The position numbers and the translations under genes were made by a program. From Circinella umbellata (taxonomy: Eukaryota > Mucoromycota > Mucoromycetes > Mucorales > Lichtheimiaceae), in the NCBI GenBank assembly GCA_025093555.1, contig JAIWNF010000010.1, positions 310,001 to 374,000 on the forward strand: a DNA stretch of 64,000 nucleotides, in the 5' to 3' direction. How positions within the stretch are numbered: position 1 is the first letter of the stretch; the number at the start of each line of letters is the position of its first letter. This document shows positions 36,423 through 47,599 of the stretch, one piece after another. The notes beneath the pieces are model-generated. The model saw only the letters and a program-made list of their open reading frames with translations, was not told where the DNA came from and made no database searches.

Positions 36423-37904
36423 ATGCATTATTCTTCTAATTCCTCATTAACTATTCAAGATCTTAACCGTTTGCTATTTGAAATGGAACCCACTTCTGCT
36501 ATTGAATATTCTGATAATAATACCAGTGGTGAGTTAAATAACTATGAAGATAATGAAGATTCGTCAGAATTCTTAATGGCATGTCGACTGATTGTTTCTT
36601 CTCATCGTGCCTATAAAGCTACTACAATGTCGCTTGGCAATTCTTCTAGTATTGTCCAAAAGGGGCCTGAGCCCAATTCGCTTTTGGCATCAATTATTGG
36701 CGACATAGTACCAGCTGCTGAAGCAGTTCTTGGTAATAATCATTTTTCTAGTATGACTGATAGCACACCATACATGGATTCGACACCTTATATGGATTCA
36801 ACTGCTACACCATACATGGATGCAACACCTTTTATGGATTCAACTACTACACCCTATATGGATACACCTTATTTGGATCCAACAACACCTTTTATGGATC
36901 CTATTACAATGGGTACACCTTATACTCCATTTACACCTACTATTACACCAAGTATGAATGGGACACCTCACTTCTCACCTTATATTGAGAACTGTAAAGA
37001 TATTTCTATGGCCAATTATCTTGTTCATGATGATAACATCAACAATGTTTTTATGGATTGTAATAACAATGGCGCTTCTTCTTCCACCGGTTCTCAATCT
37101 GCTGTTGAACAACCTATGCCCTCCTTTAATGGAGATCCCGCCGAACTTTTGTTGGATAAATATCATTCATCATCTACACCTTCGAGTTCACAAGCAACGA
37201 TGACTGCCAATAGCGCTCCACTTACTTGGCATGATGAACCTGCTGCCGAGTCTTCTGACATGCTCTTCCCTCCTCTTCCTGGCGATAGCCAACAAAAGTC
37301 AACTGATATGGACTTTGATTTTGCCGACGATGATAATTACGACGGTTTCATAAATGAAATGCGTGGATTCGACTTTTCTGGATCTGTAACAAATAACTTG
37401 AACAATGTTGAACAATCTGGAGCCAACTCCAGTGCTGACAAGAACAACGACAATTCTACCAAGACTTCTGATGAAGAATCCAAGGAACACAGTGATGCTA
37501 ATGTCCCAACTAATTGCAAGGAATCGACTGTCACTACAAGTTCAACTACAACAACAAAACGTAAGCGACCAAGTGATGGAGATAAGACCAACAAACGTCG
37601 TCGTAATACTTCCAAGACTGGTGGTGATAATGCTGAAAAGCGATATCAATGCGATATTTGTAAGCTCAAGTTTAGTCGACGATATAACCTTGGTACTCAT
37701 GTAAAAACTCATGACAAAGACCGTCAAAAAGAATACATGTGTTCCGTATGCCCCAAGGGTTTCGACCGTAAACATGATCGTGATCGACACGTTGCTACTG
37801 TCCATCATGGTGAACGTTCTTATGCATGCGCTCGTTGCCCTGCCTCTTTTAGCCGCAAGGATGCCTTGTCAAGACACACTGATCAAAAACATGGCGTGGT
37901 GTGA
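36423..37904 (+). CDS. C2H2 zinc-finger transcription factor
   Basis: Single exon, 493 residues from the ATG at 36423 (MHYSSNSSLTIQDL). Upstream in-frame sequence is a pyrimidine-rich leader without ATG. Residues about 113-180 hold a degenerate TPYMD/TPFMD repeat, then Ser/Asn/Asp-rich acidic sequence that could activate transcription. A nuclear signal (TKRKRPSDGDKTNKRRR) at about 380-400 precedes three C2H2 fingers: YQCDICKLKF...H-x3-H (408-430), YMCSVCPKGF...H-x4-H and YACARCPASF...H-x4-H up to 490. The arrangement resembles fungal stress and calcium-response factors, but no specific orthologue is claimed. The promoter has an unusually dense palindrome cluster, so the gene may be tightly regulated. 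Confidence 0.85.
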   Translation: MHYSSNSSLTIQDLNRLLFEMEPTSAIEYSDNNTSGELNNYEDNEDSSEFLMACRLIVSSHRAYKATTMSLGNSSSIVQKGPEPNSLLASIIGDIVPAAEAVLGNNHFSSMTDSTPYMDSTPYMDSTATPYMDATPFMDSTTTPYMDTPYLDPTTPFMDPITMGTPYTPFTPTITPSMNGTPHFSPYIENCKDISMANYLVHDDNINNVFMDCNNNGASSSTGSQSAVEQPMPSFNGDPAELLLDKYHSSSTPSSSQATMTANSAPLTWHDEPAAESSDMLFPPLPGDSQQKSTDMDFDFADDDNYDGFINEMRGFDFSGSVTNNLNNVEQSGANSSADKNNDNSTKTSDEESKEHSDANVPTNCKESTVTTSSTTTTKRKRPSDGDKTNKRRRNTSKTGGDNAEKRYQCDICKLKFSRRYNLGTHVKTHDKDRQKEYMCSVCPKGFDRKHDRDRHVATVHHGERSYACARCPASFSRKDALSRHTDQKHGVV

Positions 37905-38657
37905 CCTTGATGGGCGCTTTTTTATGCCCTTTTTATATTTTTCAAGCTTTGATTACTTTTAACTTTTAACCCATTTTTTTTTCTTTATGGAAACAACACC
38001 AACACCTTCGAGAAATATTTATTTTCTCTTTTTTTTTCATACTCTCGTTGTGTGTGTATTATGTGTCTTTCATAAATGTACACTGGCTGCCGGCTTTTTT
38101 CTTACAAAACCAAAAACCAAAAACACCAACAACCCCCGTACCCAAAAAAAAACCTCCCATTTTTTTTATATAATTCTCTCTCTTACTTTTTGTTCTGTTT
38201 GAATTCCCTTTTTTTTTTCATTAATTTTGTATCTTTTCTTTTACATACTTCTTTTTTGTTCGAGAGAAAAAAAAAAAAACTGAGGGTTTTTTTATAACCT
38301 TTTTTTTTTTTTTCTAGTTTATTTCCCCTTTTTTTTTAATCCCCCTTTTATTTGTCTTATAATAAGTTCCCCCCATTCAACACCTTTTGAACTGCTAAAA
38401 AAATGACAAAAAAAAACACCCCAATCTTTTTAAAAAAAAAGTGGATAACAGAAAAAAAAAACCAACACCCACAAAAAAATAGCTAGTCTAATTTTTTTAT
38501 GAATTACTTTATCTTTCCTTTTATGTTACTTCTTTTTTATGTTCAAAAATAAATGTATATTATAATTGATTTGATGATCATCAATTAAAACAACTAAAAA
38601 AAAAAAAGCTTTTATGTCTTATATATTTGTATTGTTTTTCTCTGTCAGATTTGTTAA
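37905..38657. other. Convergent 3' region
   Basis: About 750 bp of T-rich sequence changing to A-rich runs, holding the long 3' UTR of the C2H2 gene and the 3' side of the proline-rich gene. No gene is seen. Confidence 0.5.
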
Positions 38658-39257
38658 CTATAGCTCTTCTTTTTCGGTTCCTGGTCGAAATAAATGTTGG
38701 TGTTTATCATCATCATTGATATCGTTATTGTTGTTATAATTAGATGAGCAGCAACATGGCTGTTGCAAAATAATTACTTGAGGTATCCATAGATCATCAA
38801 AGAAATCGATGGGTGGATAACCAGATGTTGGTGGAGGTGGTAGCGGAGGGAAAAACGTTGAAGCTACACTTAATGGAGGTGATAGCATGGGCATTGGCAT
38901 ATTCATTAATGGTATATGGGGTATTGGTGGTCCTGGAGGTGGTGGTCCAAGTGGATGGTGATGGTGATGATGAAATGCTCCTGGTGGTAGTGGTAGTGGA
39001 TGAGGAAGAGGCGGGATTCTCCATGGAAGTTGATGATGATGCCGTTGTTGTTGTTGTTGACTAAGGTTTTTTATTTTTGTTAGCGTATCAAGAAACCAAC
39101 ATGATTTTTTATTATTACTGCTATGTCCTTGAAAAACAATATCAGTTTGTGGGTCGAATTGCTTTTGTAATAACAATGGTGTAGTGGTTGGAGGAGCTAG
39201 CGTAAGTGGTGTGGATGATCCTAGTCGTTCAAATAAGGTACTACTTGTATCACTCAT
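38658..39257 (-). CDS. Hypothetical proline/histidine-rich protein (199 residues)
   Basis: Single open frame on the minus strand. The N-terminal 60 residues look like ordinary protein (MSDTSSTLFERLGSSTPLTL, then KKSCWFLDTLTKIKNL). The middle is low complexity: a poly-Gln/His run (SQQQQQRHHHQ), then proline-rich PPLPHPLPLPPG and poly-His segments. It ends with FFDDLWIPQVIILQQPCCCSSN, an Asn/Asp run and a charged tail. No domain is recognised. Low-complexity composition makes chance similarity misleading. The first ATG follows a non-coding AT-rich stretch shared with the divergent NSA1 gene 346 bp away. Confidence 0.6.
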   Translation of the reverse strand: MSDTSSTLFERLGSSTPLTLAPPTTTPLLLQKQFDPQTDIVFQGHSSNNKKSCWFLDTLTKIKNLSQQQQQRHHHQLPWRIPPLPHPLPLPPGAFHHHHHHPLGPPPPGPPIPHIPLMNMPMPMLSPPLSVASTFFPPLPPPPTSGYPPIDFFDDLWIPQVIILQQPCCCSSNYNNNNDINDDDKHQHLFRPGTEKEEL

Positions 39258-39603
39258 ATTAATAACATATAATACGATAAATTATATAATAAAATTATGC
39301 AATATAAATCAATTAAATAAGAGAATAAAAGAAGTTATATATAAACCAAAAAAGAAAGAAAAAAAAAAGGGAAAGACGAGGAAGAGAAAAATAAGTTGGG
39401 GAAGTATTGATTGAAATAGTCATCTGTTTATCCAAACAATGCAATCGCGTGTGATGTGTATGACCAACTGACTAAAACTGATCTGAAGCAGCAAAGGGGA
39501 GGCTTAGATTGGGGGATTCTCCCAATTAATTTTTAAAGTAACTCTTTTGTTTCGGAATACTTTTGAAACTTTTTTATTATTATTTTATTTTAATCGATCG
39601 ATT
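39258..39603. other. Divergent promoter region
   Basis: About 350 bp between the proline-rich gene (-) and NSA1 (+), likely a shared promoter region. AT-rich; no distinctive motif is seen. Confidence 0.5.
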
Positions 39604-41103
39604 ATGCGTGTAATCACTGGTGATGAAGCTGGTCTTGTTAAATGTAAATTTGCCATTGTTATTATTATAATATGAAAAATACACGCTGAAACAAATATGT
39701 TAATTCTATTTTTTTTTTGTTTTTGATAATATAGCTGTTGTTTTCCCTCCCAAGGTAGAGGAACCTAAACAACGATCTAAAAAGGTTAAACAAGAGGAAG
39801 AGGAGAAAAAAAAGAATGAACCAACAATGATATTAAATAAATTTGGCACCATTGACAAGAATGAGGGTGTTCAAAAGCTTTGTTTTGGTGAACTTGACGG
39901 CAAACGCCATGTACGTTTTTTCCAACCTCTATAGTTATTATTGGTTTTACTTTTGAAATATGTATTTAGAGAAAAGAATAACTAATGATAACGTTATCTA
40001 TAAATTGCGCGTTCATAGATTGTTGTAGCACGTAAAAGTGGTAAAATCCAATATTTAGATAATGAAACGGGTCAAATCGAACGTGAATATCAAGATGAAA
40101 ACATCAACAAAGACAGTAAATTCGTTGGCTTATACGCTACTGAAAAGTACTTGATCACTTGTACAACTTCTGGTCACGTCTCTTATACTTTACTTTCATC
40201 ATACAAAAAAGATACCATCAACAAAACAACTTGTATATCCTCCTCCTTGGGCGCTAATTTATTCGTCATGCGTGTGCATCCTACTCGACCTCATTTATTT
40301 GCAACGGGTGGTAACGAAAACGATCTCAAGGTGTATGATGCCGAAGTATTGATGAAAGAAGAAGATGAGAAAAAGGCATTGGTATTTCAAGCAAAGAATG
40401 TTAAAAATGATATGTTGGATCTCCGTGTTAAAGTATGGATTCATGATTTACACTTTTTGAATGAAGAAGGAACACGTATTGTCACAGCAACGCATTATCA
40501 CCAGGTAACGTACTTCTGAAGATATATTGAAGGGCTAGAAGTAGCTGACAAGGGATAATAAATAATTCGACCATTTTTAATAACCCGGATGAATATTAGA
40601 TACGTGTATATGATACAAAGAAACAACGACGACCTATATCCGATTTTGATATCGGCAAAAATCCATTATTGACTCTTCACATCGGTGTTGATTTTGATCA
40701 TGTCATTTACACCGATACCATGAGCACCGTTGCTACTGTTGATTTACGTAAAGGCACAGTCGGTTCTCATTACAAGGGATTTACTGGTGCAGTTTCGGAT
40801 GTTGCCGTCACTCCTCAACCATCATTTACAGCAGTCAACGATAATGATAAAAAGACAAACCCATTAATAGCAAGTGTATCTTTGGATCGATTTTTACGTG
40901 TACATGAAATGTCTACTCAATTCCGTCGGATAGAACAAAAGGTTTATTTGAAACAAAGAATGACAGCAGTTTTAATAGATGAAACATTTGAATTCCCCAA
41001 GGATGAAGAAAAGGAAGAGGAAGATCAAGAAGAAAATGACATGTGGGATGCTATGGAAACGGTTGCTGAAAACAATAATAAGCCAAAACGGAAAAGAGCT
41101 TAA
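39604..41103 (+). CDS. NSA1: NSA1/WDR74-like ribosome biogenesis WD-repeat protein
   Basis: Four exons (39604-39643, 39735-39910, 40019-40504, 40600-41103) give 401 residues. In yeast Nsa1 is a nucleolar assembly factor of the pre-60S particle, removed by the AAA ATPase Rix7; WDR74 is the animal counterpart. Seen: a beta-propeller with blades such as RVITGDEAGLVK, ARKSGKIQYLD, HPTRPHLFATGGNENDLKVYD, a TATHYHQIRVYDTKKQRRP junction formed across an intron, and SVSLDRFLRVHE. The C-terminus is acidic then basic (EEEDQEEND, KPKRKRA), as in the family. A charged insertion (QRSKKVKQEEEEKKK) lies near residue 30. The start ATG directly begins blade one. Confidence 0.9.
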
Positions 41104-42732
41104 GCAAGTTTTTTTTTTAGACTTATCATATCAATCATTCTTTTATTCATTCTATCTATCTAATATATTCATTCCATTGCCCTCCTGCTCCCAGTTTTAT
41201 TTATATCTCAACGCATATTTTTTCCATATTGTTAAACAGATTTCTTTCATTTTTTTTCGGTTTTTTTCCCCCCTTTATATGTACAATTTTTTTTTAACTT
41301 GCATCAAAACTCACTTTTTCTTCCTGACTTATCTTTCTCTTTTTATCATAAAAAAAGTTTGAAACATAATATGTCATATTATAATGACAAAAAAAGTACT
41401 TATATATGAAAATAGACTCATCCCATTTTCAGTAATAATGATGTACTGTTTTTTGTTTATGACCATATATGGTATACCTTATGCAAATGCAACTTCTCTG
41501 AGTTCGGGCCCTATGTCATGAGACTTTTTTTTTACACGGTCTCTTAATTAATTTGTTCTCAAAAGTATACTTGCATTAAATCGATATACAAGTACAGAAA
41601 ATCGATGCATTCACCATGCATAAAAAAGATCCAAGTTTTTCATTGGAAAAAGTGTCAAATTTTAACATCGTGTGTTTATGATCCTACTTTTTCTCATAGT
41701 TATTAAGAGCCATATTTTTTTTCCCGAATAGTATTCAGTGCTTCAATAATCTTTTCACTATAAGTGTACGGTCATCCCCCACTTAATAAACGTAGTTTAT
41801 TTTAGCAAAGCTATGAATAGGCAGTGTCATAATATTTTATTAAAAACAATAAATCTCATAGTAAGCTAAGTAAGTAACTGAATATAGAAGTAGTAGTTTA
41901 CTACAGTACTTATTTAAGAACTTGCTTTTATATAATACAGCTTGAAAATAATTGATAAAGCACGACGTATTTGATTTTCATGATATACTTAATTACTTGG
42001 ATAATCAATGTCCATTATAGACATACATGTAGTCAGAGTCCATTCTCAAGAGATTTGTTATTCTACTGTAATCCGTCTGATATCCTTTTCAAAATTATAT
42101 ACGCTTATGGTTTGGTTCAATATGGATCCATAGTCAGAAGCAAAAATAGTATGTAAAAATAAAGCTTTTGCTGGGGTGGTGGATATGTTTGCTTTGAATA
42201 GAGGGGTAGGACTCTTAGATCCTCTATGCGCGTTTCCATCCCCGACTTATTTAGTATAAATGATTTATACTAGTGAGATCAATTTGATATTGTTATAAGA
42301 GTATAAATGATCGATTCTTCATTGTATGAATTTCGATAATTAAACGGATCAGCTTATATAATAACAACAGAGTTTTCTATGCCACACGACTCCTATGACA
42401 GATATTTAACGCTACTACTTTTATAAAGGTTTAACAACTGAATAACCTCCTGTTCTCTTATTTTAGCCTATTCAAACAAAATAATAGTGTAATAATGATC
42501 AAAAAATAAAAAAAAAAGGTCCTTTCAATATAATAGATTGTAAGTTTTTTTGTGCTCTGTAATGATGATGATTGGCAAGCGATATACTTCAAATTTTTGG
42601 ACATGGGTTTCATACAACATAAAAAAAGAACTCGAGAATAATTAATTGTAACGAACCCCAGGTTTTATTTCTTTTCTTTTCTTTTTTCATCCCTCTATAT
42701 TTCTTTTTGTTAACATATAATTTTTTTAATCT
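41104..42732. other. Intergenic region
   Basis: About 1.6 kb. The first 200 bp is a T-rich 3' UTR of NSA1. The rest is AT-rich, with a weakly protein-like frame at 41971-42156 that has no recognised family. The RCF2-like promoter with a TC-rich leader lies at about 42600-42732. Confidence 0.45.
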
Positions 42733-43589
42733 ATGGCTAAGAAGGGAAGATCACGTCTCTCAGAAGAAGAACAAAATGAAATCGAGCACCTTTCTAGAAT
42801 AAGTGGTCTTAAAGGTGCCGCTATTGGTATTGGTATTGGTGCTGTCGCTGCTTTGATGACATACCGTCGATCCCCTCATTTTCGAGCTTTAAAATTGCCA
42901 GCACAAGCAATTCTTCCTGGATCAGGTAATATATATATATACAATGGAAAGTATATAGAATTTGATAAAAGTAACAATAAGTCAATTTATTACTACGCAA
43001 TAATAGCTGGTGCCGCAGGATACTTGTTTGCGGCTGATAGGACTGCTACAGAATACGCAAACAAAAAACTGGGATACATTGATGATGATATCATTCGTGA
43101 CCTTGAATCACATGCCCCATCTGGAGATGCTTTGGATACAAAACAAAAAATATTACGCTCCTTAAATAAAAATCGATGGCAAATTATTGGTAAATAGCAT
43201 AGTTTGAGTTCTTAAGACGTGAACTTCACAGTATTAGAAGAAGAGAAGCAATACAGTTTTCAATATTTTGAAGCGTTAACTAATAACATTGTCAACACAC
43301 ATTAGGTGGCTCATGGGCTTTATCGATGGTTGGTTCATTGGGGTATACCTTTTCAAATCGATATTTAACTACACAACAAAAATTGGTACAAGCAAGAATG
43401 TATGCTCAAGCAGCTACCATTGCTGTCTTATTAGCCTCCGCTGCCATTAATGTTTACTCAGGAGACGAAGATAGAAATGAAGTAGAGGATGAACCAGATG
43501 AAGAATTACGTGCAGTCTTGAACTTACCTTATCAAGAGAATAGAGCAATCAAACTCCCACAACCTGCTTCGCCTAATGAAGGCGCTTAA
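42733..43589 (+). CDS. RCF2: RCF2-like respiratory supercomplex factor (HIG1 domain)
   Basis: Three exons (42733-42925, 43007-43189, 43306-43589) give 219 residues, close to yeast Rcf2. Rcf proteins sit in the mitochondrial inner membrane and associate with cytochrome c oxidase and the III-IV supercomplex. Seen: a basic N-terminus (MAKKGRSRLSEEE), a first hydrophobic pair around GAAIGIGIGAVAALMTY and AGAAGYLFAA, then the C-terminal HIG1 domain with GGSWALSMVGSLGY, the motif QKLVQARMYAQ, and the helix AATIAVLLASAAINVY. The first intron is open in frame, so a retained form would insert about 27 residues. The acidic C-terminus is soluble. RCF1-like proteins share the HIG1 domain, but the long N-terminal half favours RCF2. 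Confidence 0.85.
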
Positions 43590-44500
43590 AAAATGTACAT
43601 AACTTACATGTATATATAAATTGTTTTATTTTTTTTTAATTTATTTTTTTCGATAATGATCATGGGAGTGCTATATATTTTGGAAAACTATTTGTTCGCT
43701 TGATAATGCGTAAAATCTCTTATACGTAATATTAGTTACGTATCTAAATAAAATGGAGTTTTAACATGTTGTGAGTTATTATTTCCAGTACCCAAGTTCC
43801 AGAGAAGAAAAAAAAACAAAAACAAGGGGCAACATTACATTAAAGACCCATACTGTTATACTAGCAACACGTAACTTGAAGAGAAAAAGGAACTTTTTCT
43901 GTTTTCTATACCAGCTCTTTTTTTTTAACCTAGATATTTAAACGCTACGTGCGTATGATATACATGTAAATAAATAAATAGGTGGAATAGTTTCCAGCAA
44001 AAATATTCAAGTAATACAGCCCACATGTATTCAGAATTTTTCTACTTTTGTTTGTTTCACAAGGGATAATAAAAATCAGATATGATAACGAGAATAATAA
44101 GGAGATTCTTATATTAAAAATATTGAAAAAGACTATTAGCGTTTATATTTATGTATTACGTAAGGACTCTGCTAATTTAGTATTATGTACTTTTTTTTCT
44201 TCGTTAAAGCAATGCTTTGAAACCAGTTTAAATAAACTTACATTATATTAATAGAAATAAAGACCAAGAACAAAAAAAATACGTATCATAATTAAGCTGC
44301 TAGAGAAAAAGGGAGAGAAAATTAAGAAATGAATATCAATTAATATATACGTACCAAAATACACTATATCATATAAGAAAAGTATGTTGGGTAACAAATA
44401 AAGGTATCCTACGTATTGTATTTCATACCCATGATAAGAATAATAATAATATTATTGTAAATATAGTCAATAGTCTGTTTTTTTTTCTTCTTCTCAAGTC

Positions 44501-44647
44501 ATGTATGTATCTAACCATTGTTTATTTTCTTTCCTTTGTGGTTTTTTTATTATCGCTACCTCGTTCACTTTTGCAACAGATGGACAAAAGGTTCATCAAT
44601 ACAGTAACTATATAGATAAGACAAATCTTTCTGTAAAAGCAAAGTAA
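44501..44647 (+). CDS. Candidate short secreted peptide (48 residues)
   Basis: An open frame from ATG at 44501 to TAA at 44645-44647. The first 25 residues (MYVSNHCLFSFLCGFFIIAT, then SFTFA) look like a signal peptide with a small residue at the likely cleavage site, followed by a 23-residue hydrophilic peptide (TDGQKVHQYSNYIDK...). A pyrimidine-rich leader directly precedes the ATG, as for genes in this window. Frames of this length arise by chance in AT-rich DNA and poly-T tracts readily encode hydrophobic residues, so this is a candidate only. Downstream splicing to a longer protein cannot be excluded. Confidence 0.25.
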   Translation: MYVSNHCLFSFLCGFFIIATSFTFATDGQKVHQYSNYIDKTNLSVKAK

Positions 44648-44775
44648 CACACACTTTTTTTCATCACGATTAAACAGTGTCAACCTCCGCAGCAACCTCA
44701 TAGACGACTACCAAATCAACAGCGCGTGGTGCAATAGTATACTCACAGTACGCGTATAAAATAAAGATTCGGTGC

Positions 44776-44793
44776 TGTTCTGACTACAGAACA
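44776..44793. promoter_or_regulatory. Inverted repeat TGTTCTG-ACTA-CAGAACA
   Basis: Perfect 7-bp arms with a 4-bp spacer, just after a TATA-like GTATAAAATAAAG (44754-44766). It lies in a G+C-richer patch about 720 bp before the F-box ATG. Confidence 0.35.
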
Positions 44794-45064
44794 AACGCTT
44801 ACAGAAGTGAGTACTATTTATTTTCTACTCAATATCCTGTCGCGTGATAAACTAATAAAAATAAAAGGTCGAATTAAAAAAATTCATATTTTGTTGCACT
44901 CCTTCCTTCATGCCACCGAGTTACGTACTGTGCAAGATTATGAAGCTTTACTTTTTTTTTATAAACTGTAATACGTACACACATAAACATAAAAAAAAAT
45001 ATTATAATAAAATATATACAAAGTTAATATGCTAAAGAAACAATAAATGAAATACTGCGTCACC

Positions 45065-45078
45065 GTTGCCATGGCAAC
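45065..45078. promoter_or_regulatory. RFX-type X-box, copy 3 (F-box gene promoter)
   Basis: GTTGCCATGGCAAC is a perfect 14-bp palindrome and the ideal form of the RFX X-box. It lies about 430 bp before the F-box ATG. Confidence 0.6.
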
Positions 45079-45511
45079 AAGATCTAGCTCTATGCTATAG
45101 AAATCAGGGACTAAATATCAGGGATCTCTATTGACAATATATATAAAGTACTTCTTGATACAAGTACACTTTATTATTAATCAAATTTAAGCTTTCTTTC
45201 GACCACTCTATTACCTGGTTTATTATTTCGCAAAAAAAATAAAAAACGAAGACTTATTTAAGTGATGATGAGCGAGAGAAAATTCGCGAAAGAATAAAAG
45301 GCACACAAGAATCGCATGTTACACAATCTATCTGAAGACCATTTTTTATTAGACCGCAGCGTAGCAAAAATCATTTCTGCATAAAACTTATAAAGAGGAG
45401 ATAGTTTGCGCAGAGAGAAGAGACAAAATCTTGTTTTTATTATCTTTTTTTTATAATAAAAAAAATAAGTAGTAAGAAGCAAACAACCATAATAATCCCA
45501 ATAGTTTCGAG

Positions 45512-47599
45512 ATGCAAGTCATGATAGATCCTCGGGTTCGACTTGAAAGGATTGCTAATCGTTTATTTCTTAAAGCGACCACCAAGAATACTGATGGCAA
45601 CGACAAAAAAAAACCAATTGAAAACTTTGACTCATTACCAGTAGAACTTCATTGTAGGATCATGGACCAACTCTCATTGCGAGAATGTGTCCTTGCTAGT
45701 AATGTCAATAGAAACTGGCATGAATTAGCATTACGTCGACCGAATCTTTGGCGTTCTGTTACTTTTGATGACAATCAAAACAACAATAACCGTATGACAA
45801 ATAATCTTGACTACTTGGATACCTATTGTCAGCGCCAATATATTAAAAGTACATTTGTTCGTGATATCAAGATTCGTAAAGTCATGGATGAAAATATATA
45901 TGAAATATTCAATTTTATCATGAAACATCATTGGAATGAAATTGAACAAGGTAAAATAAAAGAACTTGAAGAAGAAAACCTACGCGCCTATCTTTATTCC
46001 TGTAAATCTTGAGAAACACTAATCATCACAATGTACATAGTGAAAATCCGAACCACGCGATTAAACGCGTCGTTGGAAACTTTTCTGGGTACTGTTAGTA
46101 ACACATTAACAACCTTGGATCTTAAATTTAAATTACTAGGATCTGCTGATACTAGTTCGTTATCACAACAACAAATAACAGCATTACTTCCAGATTCATT
46201 ATTAAGACAATGTCCCAAACTTGTTACATTGATCTATTCCACAACACTTGATCAGGATATTTGGGACAATGGCTATAAATGTCTGGATACACCTCATCAA
46301 CATCTTATGGACTTGGCTATTAATCTACGTAATCGATCATGGAAAGGATATCAGTTGGAGTCATTATTACGGTGGTTGCCCAAATTACGTCGTTTTAGTT
46401 TGCGACCAGACAAGGATGAGAACCCTGAACCTATTTTTACAGCCATCACACAATTTTGTCCAAATCTCGACTGCCTCAATATTATTTCCTCCATGAACGA
46501 TTCACGTATACGAGGGCCTCTTGTTCTTGACAACAATATCGTCACTAATATGACTATTGTACCTACTGTTATTGCTAAATCAACAACTTCGTCATTATTA
46601 GAAGAAAAAGACAATACAAATTATAATAGCACTATCATCAAATCATCAGCGTCATCAGCAGCAGCACAGCTTCGAGAACTTGTTATTGATGATCAGTTAA
46701 ACCGATGGTATGAATACGCAAAGGCATTATCTAATAATGACAACAGCTATAGTAGTAATTTAATCAAAAATCACAGCAACACACTGGAATGCTTAGACAT
46801 TACTGGCTATTGGTTTCTGGGACCTTTGATGATCGAAAATAACTTGGGATGTTATTCATTCCCGTCTCTCGAAATGCTTTATCTTTCGGATACTCAAGGT
46901 CAACCACAACATCGCCGTATATCATCCAGTCTATGTACGTTTTTACGTCATACACCTGCTCTCTGTTATGCAGACTTTACAGGTGTCAATGCAATTAACA
47001 GTCAAGTCATGCGAGTATTGAAAAAGCACAATGTATATTTGGAAACCTTACGATTGAAGTTTTGTCGCAATCTCAATTCGACTGGATTATCTGACTTCTT
47101 TACGTATAACGTTTCCTTGGTGGAAGTCAGGTTAAATACTACGAATGGATTAACGGATCAAGTCTTTGGTATGTTGGGGGACAAACAAATGGTACCTTCA
47201 CTACGTATATTGGAGATTGTTACATGTTGCAATGTTTCGCTGGCGGGACTGGACATGCTTCTTACTAATTTGGAAAAAGAGAATAATGATGAAAAAATTC
47301 AACAACAACAACAAGAGGAAGAGGAAAGACATGAGATAACAGAAAAGAAAGAAAAACGATTGGAAAAATTTGTGATTGAATATAACAAGTCGGAACGAAA
47401 GTTGAACCTGGATTGGGCTATTGAACTGATGCTTCGACGATTGGATAAAAATGCAATAGAGTGGACTTTTATTCGACCCTCTGTTCATAGGACCAAATAT
47501 GAAAGAATAACAAACTATGAATGGAAAGAACAAGAAAAGGAACAATTGGAGATGTTACAAGAAGTTATGGAAGACTTCAAAAAGCTAACCATTTCTTAA
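45512..47599 (+). CDS. F-box / leucine-rich-repeat-like protein
   Basis: Two exons (45512-46001 and 46041-47599) joined across a 39-nt intron give 682 residues. F-box proteins link substrates to SCF ubiquitin ligases through Skp1. The F-box is at about residues 38-78: FDSLPVELHCRIMDQLSLRE, then VNRNWHELALRRPNLWRSVTF. The rest contains irregular LRR-like units (TLDLKFKLL, LECLDITGYW, LRILEIVTCCNVSLAGLDML) with low-complexity insertions (SSAAAQ, QQQQQEEEE). Without the intron a TGA at 46010-46012 would truncate the protein, so splicing is required. Substrate unknown. The promoter carries a perfect X-box at 45065. Confidence 0.85.

Larger units (their letters stand above)
43590..45511. other. 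Intergenic region with candidate peptide gene and regulatory palindromes
   Basis: About 1.9 kb. It holds AT-rich sequence, a 48-codon signal-peptide ORF (44501-44647), a G+C-richer patch (44670-44830) with a TATA-like box and an inverted repeat (44776-44793), and an X-box (45065-45078). The F-box gene leader follows. Confidence 0.5.

Noticed and set aside
41971..42156. Weakly protein-like frame in the NSA1-RCF2 spacer
   Set aside because: No start context, splice partners or recognised family. It is likely a chance frame.
42926..43006. Open intron of the RCF2-like gene as coding sequence
   Set aside because: Reading through adds an Asn/Tyr/Ile-rich stretch from AT-rich DNA in the middle of a hydrophobic region. 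Clean GT-AG sites remove it and join GS to AGAAGY.
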